NCBI GenBank assembly: GCA_003559855.1
Contig: PWJZ01000067.1
Span: 64,036-128,035 of the forward strand
DNA length: 64,000 bases
Origin: Bacteroidales bacterium
Lineage (GTDB): Bacteria; Bacteroidota; Bacteroidia; Bacteroidales; UBA7960
Direction of reading: 5' to 3'
Part shown: one piece after another, positions 48,633 to 57,132 of the stretch
Position numbering within the stretch: the stretch's first letter is position 1
Layout of the letters: every line of letters begins with the position of its first letter
Position numbers and translations under genes: made by a program
The notes under the pieces: generated by a model
Told to the model about the DNA's origin: nothing
Seen by the model: the letters and a program-made list of their open reading frames with translations, nothing else
Databases searched by the model: none

Positions 48633-48805
48633 GGCAGGTCTTCTGACTTGCTCTTTGTTTGCCGCCTTCCCGTCAGCTATTTTTATGACAGTGGCAAGAG
48701 GTTGACAAACAAACTGTAAAGAGCTCACAGCAGCGGGAACTGTTGCCGATTCTCACGGCATTCCCTTTTAATCCTGTACTCCGGGATGGAGTTGCGGAAC
48801 CATTG
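48633..48805 (-). promoter_or_regulatory. cobalamin riboswitch controlling btuB and the BtuG-like gene
   Basis: Read on the minus strand it shows the class I cobalamin aptamer features in order: AAAGGGAATGCCGTGAGAAT (near 48768-48749), the B12-box region CCGCTGCTGTGA, GCCACTGTC, GGGAAGGCGGC, and the terminal AGTCAGAAGACCTGCC (48648-48633). A TATCTTTG at 48819-48812, matching the -7 promoter element, places the transcript start at about 48,805. Binding of adenosylcobalamin should lower btuB expression. Confidence 0.93.
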
Positions 48806-48932
48806 TAACGGCAAAGATAAAAATATTTTAAATAAACCGGCTTAAAAAAATTAAAAATTTGATACTTTTTCTTAATATCGGTAAGTACAAAACATAACAA
48901 AATTAAGGGATTGTAAGTTTTTATTAATTGTA

Positions 48933-49047
48933 GCCACAAAGCTTGCACTGAGCTTGTCGAAGTGACTCAAAGTCACCAAGAAACACAAAGAACAGATAAT
49001 CAGTACTTTATTCTTAGTAATTCTTTGTGTTTTAGAGTCTTTGTGGC
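48933..49047. repeat. long inverted repeat of the CCACAAAG family
   Basis: Perfect outer arms GCCACAAAG (48933-48941) and CTTTGTGGC (49039-49047) enclose perfect 12-bp inner arms AAACACAAAGAA (48981-48992) and TTCTTTGTGTTT (49021-49032). Between the left arms lie CTTGCACTGAGCTTGTCGA (48942-48960), a word widely seen in bacterial intergenic repeats, and a small hairpin GTGACT/AGTCAC (48962-48976). Confidence 0.85.
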
Positions 49048-49078
49048 AAGATTAATTCTTAACCGGACCCTAATGATC

Positions 49079-49564
49079 TCATATTAAAAACAGGTTTTTA
49101 ACGGCAAACCAGGCAATAAGTGATGATACGATTAATTTGAATACAATTCCGAACATTAGCCCTATAAAGCTCCCTATGGCTGATTTTATTGCTATATCCG
49201 ACGGTTGTTTATTCATAATCTCTGCCAGGAATGCTCCCAGCAAAGGACCAAATATAATACCGAAGGGAGGGAAAAAGAAAATGCCTATAATTAAGCCTAA
49301 GGATGCACCAAATATGCCATGACGGCTGCCACCGGTTGTCCTGGTACCCAGTATCGGAAGGATATAATCGGTCAGCGTTGCAAATAATGCCAGAACACCC
49401 ATTATGATAAGGATTTTCGGTTGAAATGATGCTTCGGTTGTAATATGAATAAATATCATGCCGGCATAGCTTAACGGTGGGCCGGGAATAACAGGAATGA
49501 AACCGCCTATTATGCCGATCAATATCAGTAAAAAACCTAAACTTATTAAAAAAATATCTATCAT
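49079..49564 (-). CDS. DUF456 membrane protein
   Basis: A 161-residue protein made almost entirely of hydrophobic helices (about residues 3-40, 47-72, 85-115 and 130-155) with the family motifs GGFIPVIPGPPLSYAGM, DYILPILGTRTTGGSRHG and FGPLLGAFLAE. DUF456 proteins are small glycine-zipper-rich membrane proteins of unknown role. The gene ends 12 bp after a PspC gene on the same strand, so the two probably form an operon that deals with membrane state, though this is inference. Confidence 0.9.
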   Translation of the reverse strand: MIDIFLISLGFLLILIGIIGGFIPVIPGPPLSYAGMIFIHITTEASFQPKILIIMGVLALFATLTDYILPILGTRTTGGSRHGIFGASLGLIIGIFFFPPFGIIFGPLLGAFLAEIMNKQPSDIAIKSAIGSFIGLMFGIVFKLIVSSLIAWFAVKNLFLI

Positions 49565-49576
49565 TCAAACATTGAA

Positions 49577-49753
49577 TTAATTCGCAGGAATAACAATAGC
49601 CAGTACCAGGTACAACAAAATACCTGTTGCGAAAATTACGGCAGCTATTACAAAACCAATTCTGAAAATGGTAGGGTCTATGTTGAAATATTCACCCAAT
49701 GCCCCACAAACTCCAAATATCATGCGATTGGAGGTCTTTCTCAATCTTTTCAC
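49577..49753 (-). CDS. PspC-domain membrane protein
   Basis: A 58-residue protein: KRLRKTSNRMIFGVCGALGEYFNIDPTIFRI is the PspC signature (only its GVCGALGEYFNIDP core matters), followed by a single membrane span (GFVIAAVIFATGILLYLVLAIVI). I choose GTG at 49753 because it gives the normal PspC start (KRLRKTSNRM); a TTG at 49771 would add six unusual residues. PspC proteins sense or respond to envelope stress at the inner membrane. It precedes the DUF456 gene by 12 bp. Confidence 0.88.
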   Translation of the reverse strand: MKRLRKTSNRMIFGVCGALGEYFNIDPTIFRIGFVIAAVIFATGILLYLVLAIVIPAN

Positions 49754-49771
49754 GAAATAAATTTTACACAA

Positions 49772-50346
49772 AAATAGAAAATTCCGGTAAAGCGCAAATC
49801 CTGATAATGATTTAATTGAAGCCTGCCGACCGGTTCACTTCGTAAATCATAAATCGTTAATCGGTGTTCGATATTAGAATATTGGCCAGTTTATTTTTGA
49901 ATTTTGCAGGAAACAAGATTTTATCCCACTCTCAAAAGTATTTTTCCCGCAGATTCAACCAGTTGGAAAATTTTATAAAAAACAAGAATTTATGAAAAGC
50001 AAATATCCCACGGGCAAATCGCAGATTTTCGCTGATAAACATAATTGATTATCACGAATTTATAATCTGCGTATACCCTGTTGGATTAATTATTTTTGAT
50101 ACATCTGCAAATTATTATAATTAAGTATTATCCAACAGGGTATATCAGCGAAATGCTCGGGAAACAATATTTTTGGACTTTTTAGAGTGGACTCAAGATT
50201 TTCAAAATTAAACATGATCTTTATTAAAAATCTCAAAAAATAATATAATCAAGGTTAAAGGATCCTTGTTGAAACATTTTGTACTAAGGTATAGCAAAAA
50301 TATAAGTTTAGCTGCCGTTTTCACCAGGCTTTCTTCCTTTAATGTT
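49772..50346. repeat. 575-bp spacer with a nested inverted repeat at 50028-50152
   Basis: Perfect outer arms TTCGCTGATA (50028-50037) and TATCAGCGAA (50143-50152) enclose perfect 14-bp arms TATACCCTGTTGGA (50072-50085) and TCCAACAGGGTATA (50131-50144). The left shoulder also has the CGCAGATTTTCGCTGAT word common in Bacteroidota spacers. No gene was found in this gap. Confidence 0.8.
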
Positions 50347-51243
50347 TCACATTAAATCCGTCTGATCTTTCTCTGCTTTTACAAAGCGTTCCTTATCATG
50401 AATATCTTTTTTGATCATGATATTGGTAAAGCCTTTTTTTTCGAGCAATTTTTTGATATTTTGCCCCATTGCTTCATTTATTTCAAAAAATAGCATACCT
50501 CCTGCCGTGAGTGCTTTTTTTGCAAGTGCGGATATTTTATCATAAAATATTAATGGCTGATGATCGTCAACAAAAAGTGCGTCATGGGGTTCATATCTGA
50601 GAACATTCTCATTCATGCGGCCTTTTTCCGAAACCCTCACATAAGGCGGGTTGCTGACCCATACGTCACAATGTTGCTCTATCAGCGGATCATCAACAGA
50701 CATAACTAAAATGTCTTTTTCAATAAATGCCACTTCCAGTTTATTGTAACGGGCATTTTCTTTGGCAATTACTATTGATTCGCGGCTGTTATCCAGACCG
50801 GCAGCCTTGATCTCCGGCAATCTTTGCTTAAGTGCCAATGCTATACATCCGCTGCCCGTACCGATATCAAGCAGGGCAGACGTTGCCATACTGTTTTCCT
50901 TTAATTCCTGCTCAACCCACAAAACCAGCTCTTCAGTTTCGGGCCGGGGTATCAATACCGGTGGTTTTACCTTTATTTTCAGATCAAGAAAATCAGTATA
51001 GCCAGTAATATATTGCACAGGCTCGTATGCCTTAAGTCTTTTAATCACTTTCAGCAGATCAACAATTTGCGATTCGTTCAAACGATTGCCAGGATAGAAT
51101 GCCATATCCTGACGGCTGATATTAAAACAACTTTCAAAAATAATTACTGAAATTGCTTTCAGCTCATTCTCAGGGTAATGACTTTTAAGCTCCTTTTTAA
51201 AAAAAGAGACTATATCTTTAAGTTTGTTGGTATCCGGGTTCAT
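50347..51243 (-). CDS. prmC: release factor glutamine methyltransferase PrmC
   Basis: The 298-residue protein has a helical N-terminal domain (1-80), then the methyltransferase fold with PVLIPRPETEELV, the SAM loop LDIGTGSGCIALAL and the catalytic motif VSNPPYV. These are the PrmC/HemK hallmarks. It methylates the glutamine of the GGQ motif in release factors RF1 and RF2 for efficient translation termination. It lies 108 bp downstream of the TMTC-like gene on the same strand. Length is normal. Confidence 0.95.
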   Translation of the reverse strand: MNPDTNKLKDIVSFFKKELKSHYPENELKAISVIIFESCFNISRQDMAFYPGNRLNESQIVDLLKVIKRLKAYEPVQYITGYTDFLDLKIKVKPPVLIPRPETEELVLWVEQELKENSMATSALLDIGTGSGCIALALKQRLPEIKAAGLDNSRESIVIAKENARYNKLEVAFIEKDILVMSVDDPLIEQHCDVWVSNPPYVRVSEKGRMNENVLRYEPHDALFVDDHQPLIFYDKISALAKKALTAGGMLFFEINEAMGQNIKKLLEKKGFTNIMIKKDIHDKERFVKAEKDQTDLM

Positions 51244-51351
51244 ATGCGATTGAAACGAAATTATTATTAAACGGTTATAGGTTTACTCCTGTTCTGCCTG
51301 CCTCTTTTAAGCCTCAACTTTACTACTTGTTTCATACCACTAGCTGGTCGT

Positions 51352-53427
51352 CTAATCATTGAGCGCTTTGCTTCTTTCTGAGTATTCCAGTGCTTTCTCC
51401 GTCATGCCCATACGCCGGTAGCTTAACGAAATATTCCTGAGAAGCTGCGCATTGTCAGGGCTTTGTTCCAATGCCCGGTAAAAGTAGTGCAAGGATTTTT
51501 CTAACTCTCCTGCAATACCATAAGCAACACCAAGGTTTTCGAGTGTTGTAAGATCATTTGGTGCAATATTCAGTGCAAGTTTGAGATAATTGATCGAATT
51601 GCCGATATTACCGAATATTTTACCTTCAATCTCACCGCGTTTCCTTAATGCCAGGTAATGAGCAGAGTCTTTATTTACAGCACTTTCCAAATACTTTACA
51701 GCATTATCAAAATCTTCTTTTTTCTCATATACCAAAGCAAGCTGGTAATAGTAATCAGCATTTTGAGGCTTGAATTTTATCAGTTTTTCAAAACTCTTTT
51801 GAGCAATACCCGGTTTATTTTCCTTTCGTGCTTTTTCACCAAGTATTGAAATGTTTTTGAATGCATATTCATATCCGGGGCTTGTTTCGAGGCAGGCCAG
51901 GTATGCTTCCATTGCTCTTTCGTAATCATCGAGGTGATACCAGCCGTTGCCAAGCAACAACCAGCCTGCCGTGTATTTAGGATGTATATTAACCCCATGT
52001 TTTATATATTCCACAGCCTGTAAAAGCTTTTGCTTTTTTTGATGATCGACGGTAGCGGGCTTTATTGCTTCGTCAATTAAAGCACCGCCGGCTGATACAT
52101 TCACTTTGGCACTGTTTACTGACGTTTTTACATCGGTAGTAAACAGGGTATAATCATCTTTCCAGGCACTATTGCGGGTAACTGTTTTATAGCTGAAGCC
52201 CAGTACGATAAAAGCAGACAACACCAGGGCCGCTGCATGTACGGTTTTATTCTTGGTTAACCCGCTAATCAATGGTTTTTGCAGGTAATAACCCGCAACT
52301 ATTGCAAAACCTAATGAAGGAATGAACAAAAACCTCTCATTCATGAATGTGCCTATAGAAACAAACAAGTTTGAAAAGATTGAAATAGTTAGCAAATAAA
52401 ACCATATACCATAACCGGCAGGATGTTTTCTTTTAAGGCTTATAAGTGCTATAACGCCTAAGACAATATATATTGTCAATGAGAGAATTACCGCCGGATT
52501 TTCCCACCCTGTTATCGGAATATGTTTCGGATAATAATCATGTGTAAGTGGATGCGGAAAAAACAACAGTTGAAGGTATATGCCCAACGTATAAAAGATT
52601 GTTGCATATTTTTCGGAAGAAGATGCATGAAGAAAAGGATTGTTAAGAAGCTCGCCGGACTCCTCACCGGTTCCAAGGAAAAAGCCAAGAGCATGATAAC
52701 GCAAAAGGAAAAACACCAACACCGGTATTAAAAGCACATAAATGATTCTCAAATTAACCTTAAGGGGATGTTGTGTAAAATAATATACCGTAAGGGGTAT
52801 TACCGCAAAAAATGTAAGCGCATTTTCTTTCGACAATAGCGCAAGGAAAAAACTTGTGCCTGACAGGATTCCGGGCAATTTCTTCTTCTTTTCAATGAAA
52901 TCCAGATAAAAATAAAGCGTTGCCATGCTGAAAAACATGCTCATCAGTTCATCACGCCCCTTTATGTTTGCAACTACTTCGGTATGGATCGGGTGTACGG
53001 CATATATCATGGTTATTATAAATGGTAATGAAAGATACCATTTTGTATTACCGGTATTTGATGGTAAAAACCGTTTCAGGGTTAAAAATATCAAACAGCA
53101 CAAAAGTGCGTACCATATTGTATTAACGAGGTGTCCGACAAAAGGGTTCAGTCCGAACAACTCATATTCAATGGCAAACGTTACATGCGACAAAGGTCTG
53201 TATCGCCCGCCTTCCAGCAGGGCACGGTCTTCACCGAAAAAACCGGTAAAAGCATCATTGGTCAGAATCTCGCCCAAACCCGCAAGTCCCTGCCGGGTAA
53301 AGCTGTTCTCCGTGATCATCATAGTGTCGTCAAGAGCATAATCATGCCCAAGCGTATTGATATACAATATGAAGGATACGGAAAAAACCAGTATCAGTGG
53401 TGAAGAAATGTTTCGCCGCGAGATCAT
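51352..53427 (-). CDS. TMTC-like polytopic membrane protein with C-terminal TPR repeats
   Basis: A 691-residue protein: about eleven membrane spans in residues 10-430, with an exposed loop after the first span (LGHDYALDDTMMITEN, then GGRYRPLSHVTFAIEYELFG, H-containing) that resembles GT-C/TMTC glycosyltransferases, including the DD-like acidic pair. It continues with the VHPIHTEVVANIKGRDE motif typical of TMTC proteins, then seven or so TPR units (for example DDYERAMEAYLACLETSPGY and GELEKSLHYFYRALEQSPDN). Eukaryotic TMTC proteins transfer mannose to Ser/Thr. A GT-C-type sugar transferase at the inner membrane is likely; the acceptor is unknown. Confidence 0.82.
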   Translation of the reverse strand: MISRRNISSPLILVFSVSFILYINTLGHDYALDDTMMITENSFTRQGLAGLGEILTNDAFTGFFGEDRALLEGGRYRPLSHVTFAIEYELFGLNPFVGHLVNTIWYALLCCLIFLTLKRFLPSNTGNTKWYLSLPFIITMIYAVHPIHTEVVANIKGRDELMSMFFSMATLYFYLDFIEKKKKLPGILSGTSFFLALLSKENALTFFAVIPLTVYYFTQHPLKVNLRIIYVLLIPVLVFFLLRYHALGFFLGTGEESGELLNNPFLHASSSEKYATIFYTLGIYLQLLFFPHPLTHDYYPKHIPITGWENPAVILSLTIYIVLGVIALISLKRKHPAGYGIWFYLLTISIFSNLFVSIGTFMNERFLFIPSLGFAIVAGYYLQKPLISGLTKNKTVHAAALVLSAFIVLGFSYKTVTRNSAWKDDYTLFTTDVKTSVNSAKVNVSAGGALIDEAIKPATVDHQKKQKLLQAVEYIKHGVNIHPKYTAGWLLLGNGWYHLDDYERAMEAYLACLETSPGYEYAFKNISILGEKARKENKPGIAQKSFEKLIKFKPQNADYYYQLALVYEKKEDFDNAVKYLESAVNKDSAHYLALRKRGEIEGKIFGNIGNSINYLKLALNIAPNDLTTLENLGVAYGIAGELEKSLHYFYRALEQSPDNAQLLRNISLSYRRMGMTEKALEYSERSKALND

Positions 53428-53650
53428 CGGGTATTGTGTTTATCAATTATTACAGACTTGGTGCTAAAATTTCATTATAATCAACAAAAACAGAAAGTAC
53501 AAGACAAAAATCGTAAAAAAATGGCAACAATAAAATAGTATAAACAAATTAAGTCTTGAGCTAAGCATAAACAGTATAGTTATAAAGATTTTTACAATCT
53601 TTTCCAACGAATATTTTATTAAAGCTATGCAATAATTGCATATACACATA

Positions 53651-54141
53651 TCCAATCCTTATCGCATTCACGCCCTCGCAGCCCGCTGTTTAACCAGGCC
53701 TGCGCGCACGCTCTGATAAAGTATATTGAGTTATTTAAAATAGTGGTTTTGAAAATGCTTCTTTGTTGTCATCAAAAATTGATGATTGTCTTTTGCAGGA
53801 AATTGTCGGTAGCAAGTCACTGCTTACACCTTATCTGCAGAAGGTGGCTTTGCCCACTTATCTATTACCGGTGGCTTCAGCCACCGGATAATGAAGCTTA
53901 ACACCCCTCTGGGCTTTAGCCCCATTATCTGGAGGTTCCATGTGACCGATTTAAAACAAATTATTAACACATGAAAAAGCAGCAAAAAATCAAGCCCAAA
54001 TAAAAAGTGTATTCGCCTTTTGGGCTCATGAGGGCTTCGCCGTACCTCCCGCTTTGCGATAAGGCAAGAATTGCAGCCAAAGATGGATAAACCCCTTGGG
54101 CGCAATTCCAATCCTTATCGCATTCACGCTTTCGCGGCCCG
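53651..54141. repeat. REP-like palindrome cluster flanked by 35-bp direct repeats
   Basis: The imperfect direct repeats (53651-53685 and 54107-54141; first 23 bp identical, TCCAATCCTTATCGCATTCA then CGC) enclose about 420 bp with short palindromes: CCGGTGGC-TTCA-GCCACCGG (53868-53887), GTGG/CCAC (53844-53857) and GGGCT-TT-AGCCC (about 53910-53922). The 844-bp gap it sits in (53428-54271) has no believable gene; a minus-strand frame at 53824-54111 is a translation of the repeat. Confidence 0.75.
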
Positions 54142-54271
54142 TAGTTTTGTATATTTTATCACTACTGTCAGCTTAAAATTAATTGCGGCCACACGAGTGT
54201 TCGCAACTTAAATAAGATTTAAGACCGGAAAATCTTGCTAACTTTGCCAGGTTTATACAAATTGAAGAATT

Positions 54272-56707
54272 GTGATATATCCGAAAAGCTTTGAAGGAAA
54301 GGCAGGGTTTGACCGTATCCGGCAAATGTTAAAAGATCTGTGCATTAGCGGGCTTGGGCAAAAACAGATTGACAGGATACGGTTCAGAAAAGATTTTACC
54401 CTGATCTCCAGGCTGCTCGACCAAACTGAGGATTTCAGACAGATCATCCTGTCGGGTGAACCGTTCCCCCGGTCAAATTATTATGATCCTGCTACACTGT
54501 TTAAAAAGATAAGACCGGAAAATACGTATATTTTACCGGAAGAATTATCTGAATTATGGTTATCTCTGAAAACCATCAGCAAAATAATTGATTTTTTCAG
54601 AAAAACGGGAAAAGATGATCATCCTTTATATCCTTCACTTATCAGCCTTACCGAAAATATATATTTGGATAAAGAGATTTTTATAAAAGCGGAAAAAATA
54701 ATTGACGAATTAGGCGAGATACGCGATAATGCGTCTGTTGCTCTTGAAAAACTACGCAGGGAAAAAGCCTCAAAGAATGTTAAGGCGCAAAAGCAAATTG
54801 AGCAAATCCTTAAAGACGTCAAAAAAAGGGGTTGGACAAGCGGCGATCTGGAGCTTACTATCCGCAACGGGCGCCAGGTGATCCCCGTTCCGGCAATTCA
54901 TAAAAAGCATATCCGTGGTTTTGTTCATGACAGTTCGGCAACAGGGCAAACCCTATTCATTGAACCGGAGGAGGTCTTTGAGATTAATAATGAAGTCAGG
55001 GAGCTGGAACTGGCTGAATGGCAGGAGATCGTGAAAATATTGACACATTTTACCAATTTTTTAAGGCCACACCTCGAACAATTACAAAAATGCTACCGGT
55101 TAATGGGCATTGCCGATGCCATTCGGGCAAAGGCTCTTTTGGCGATAGAAATGGGCGGAATGAAACCCAGGCTTACCCCTTACCCTGTCATTCAATGGAC
55201 AAAAGCCTTGCATCCATTGCTGTACCTGTCTTACAAATCGCAAAACAAACACGTGGAACCACTGAATATTGCTCTTGACAAAGATCAAAGGATAATAGTT
55301 ATTTCCGGGCCCAATGCGGGCGGTAAATCAGTATGCCTGAAAACTTGCGGCTTAATACAGTACATGCTGCAATGCGGTATGCTTGTTCCTATGGCTGATT
55401 ACTCCGAAGCCGGCATATTTCAAAAGCTTTTTATAGACATAGGCGATGAACAGTCGCTGGAAAACGACCTGAGCACCTACAGCTCACATCTGTACAACAT
55501 GAAATTTTTCCTGAAACATGCTGATGATAAGACACTGTTTCTGATTGACGAGTTCGGTGCAGGCAGCGAACCGCGTATAGGAGGTGCAATAGCCGAAGCC
55601 GTCCTGCTGAAACTGAACCTTTCGAAACCCTTTGGCGTGATTACCACACACTATGCGAACCTGAAAGCTATGGGTGGGAAAATAAAAGGAATAATCAACG
55701 GCTCAATGCTGTTTGATTCCAAAAATATGAAACCCACCTATAAACTCAAAACAGGCATACCCGGAAGCAGCTTCGCTTTTGAAATAGCCAGATCAACAGG
55801 CTTCCCCGATGAAATACTTAAAGAAGCCGCAAAGATAGCCGGAAGCGAACAGATAGATTTTGACCATCAGCTTCAGAATATCGAATTCAGAAAAAAAGAG
55901 TTGGAGGAGAAAGAACAACAACTGCGCTCGGCTGATTTTTTTTTGAACGAGATGATCGAAAAATACCAGCAATTATCCGGCGAGCTGGAAACAAAGAAGA
56001 AAGAAATACTCAAAGAAGCAAAAGAGGAAGCAAAACAGATACTGTCAACCACAAATAGATTAATTGAAAGGACAATAAAAGAAATACGCGAATCGAACGC
56101 AGATAAGGAAAGAACAAAGCAAGTAAGAGAGGAATTGCAGGATTATTCAAAGCAAATAGAAAGCGGGCTTTCGGAAAAACGCGAAGAAAAGCCCCCGGAA
56201 GATAAACCTGCATACGAAACTGTTGATGATGATACACCTGTTATGACAGGCGATACGGTAAGGATGGAAGGTCAGACAATAGCCGGTGAAGTTTTGGAAA
56301 TAACCGGCAAACAAGCGACAATATCCTTTGGCGATGTTAAGATCAAGGCTCCGCTGGACAAGCTGGAAAAGGTGAAGATAAAAAAGGAGAAAACCGGTTC
56401 AGCCTTACCTCAGAGCAAAGTAAAGTACAGCTTCGATATCAATAAAAGGACGGCAGAATTTAATACCGACATTGATATACGGGGAAAAAAGGCTGATGAG
56501 GCTCTTCAAATATTGAGAAAATATATTGACGATGCCATACTGCTTGGCATAAAAAAGGTTCGTATTCTCCATGGCACCGGTGAAGGCATTTTGCGTGAAG
56601 CCATAAAGGATTATCTGATAACATTGCCCGAAATTGAGAATATTAAACCCGAACATCCCGACAGGGGAGGCGCCGGTATTACGCAAGTATTCTTCGCCGG
56701 GAAATAA
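54272..56707 (+). CDS. mutS2: MutS2 family ATPase/endonuclease with Smr domain
   Basis: The 811-residue protein has the MutS core and clamp (residues 1-300), the ATPase domain with Walker A GPNAGGKSV (near 350), the family stretch FIDIGDEQSLENDLSTYSSH and Walker B LFLIDEFGAGSEP. A coiled coil (520-650), a KOW-like segment and a C-terminal Smr nuclease domain (about 730-811) with IDIRGKKADEAL and HGTGEGILR follow. MutS2 lacks mismatch-recognition domain I and acts on branched DNA or stalled ribosomes. The start is GTG at 54272; a TAACTTTG at 54239-54246 could be its -7 promoter element. Confidence 0.95.
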   Translation: MIYPKSFEGKAGFDRIRQMLKDLCISGLGQKQIDRIRFRKDFTLISRLLDQTEDFRQIILSGEPFPRSNYYDPATLFKKIRPENTYILPEELSELWLSLKTISKIIDFFRKTGKDDHPLYPSLISLTENIYLDKEIFIKAEKIIDELGEIRDNASVALEKLRREKASKNVKAQKQIEQILKDVKKRGWTSGDLELTIRNGRQVIPVPAIHKKHIRGFVHDSSATGQTLFIEPEEVFEINNEVRELELAEWQEIVKILTHFTNFLRPHLEQLQKCYRLMGIADAIRAKALLAIEMGGMKPRLTPYPVIQWTKALHPLLYLSYKSQNKHVEPLNIALDKDQRIIVISGPNAGGKSVCLKTCGLIQYMLQCGMLVPMADYSEAGIFQKLFIDIGDEQSLENDLSTYSSHLYNMKFFLKHADDKTLFLIDEFGAGSEPRIGGAIAEAVLLKLNLSKPFGVITTHYANLKAMGGKIKGIINGSMLFDSKNMKPTYKLKTGIPGSSFAFEIARSTGFPDEILKEAAKIAGSEQIDFDHQLQNIEFRKKELEEKEQQLRSADFFLNEMIEKYQQLSGELETKKKEILKEAKEEAKQILSTTNRLIERTIKEIRESNADKERTKQVREELQDYSKQIESGLSEKREEKPPEDKPAYETVDDDTPVMTGDTVRMEGQTIAGEVLEITGKQATISFGDVKIKAPLDKLEKVKIKKEKTGSALPQSKVKYSFDINKRTAEFNTDIDIRGKKADEALQILRKYIDDAILLGIKKVRILHGTGEGILREAIKDYLITLPEIENIKPEHPDRGGAGITQVFFAGK

Positions 56708-56728
56708 GTGGTTGTCTGAAATTTGTGC

Positions 56729-56992
56729 TTATTTTTTACATTCGGAACTTTCAGCCTCAAAGAGTGTCAGCTGATTTTCCGTCACATAAGAAGGCTCATG
56801 ATCATAGCTACGGTAACGTTCAACTTTATTATTTACAAGGGCTTTGATGAATTTGACAGGAGTGGTGCTATGAATACGGCAATAGCGCTCCAGTGCTTTT
56901 TTCTGACCATCGGTCAACTTAAACGCCATCTTTCGATACCTGATCTTTTTTCTTTTTGCCTTGCGGCTACGCTTTCTTTTATGTAAAGTCAT
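56729..56992 (-). CDS. small basic conserved hypothetical protein (87 aa)
   Basis: The 87-residue protein begins with a very basic stretch (HKRKRSRKAKRKKIRYRK) and continues with a helical segment (FKLTDGQKKALERYCRIH, then TTPVKFIKALVNNKVERY) resembling a short helix-turn-helix or ribbon-type fold. It may bind nucleic acid, but I do not recognise the family. It converges with mutS2 (21 bp apart). The lone frame with sensible composition and start supports it as real. Confidence 0.7.
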   Translation of the reverse strand: MTLHKRKRSRKAKRKKIRYRKMAFKLTDGQKKALERYCRIHSTTPVKFIKALVNNKVERYRSYDHEPSYVTENQLTLFEAESSECKK

Positions 56993-57132
56993 TTTTCAGT
57001 TTAATGTGATAACATAATATATTATTTATACCGGGCTTAAACCATATAGTGTCTCAATCAATATCATCGAGAAACAAACGATCGGAAATACAGGTTCAAA
57101 AATAAACATTTTGCACTAATAATATACTTTTG

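Noticed and set aside
53824..54111. A 95-residue minus-strand reading frame
   Set aside because: It is a translation of the palindrome-rich repeat region and has the composition of repeat-derived false genes, not a domain.
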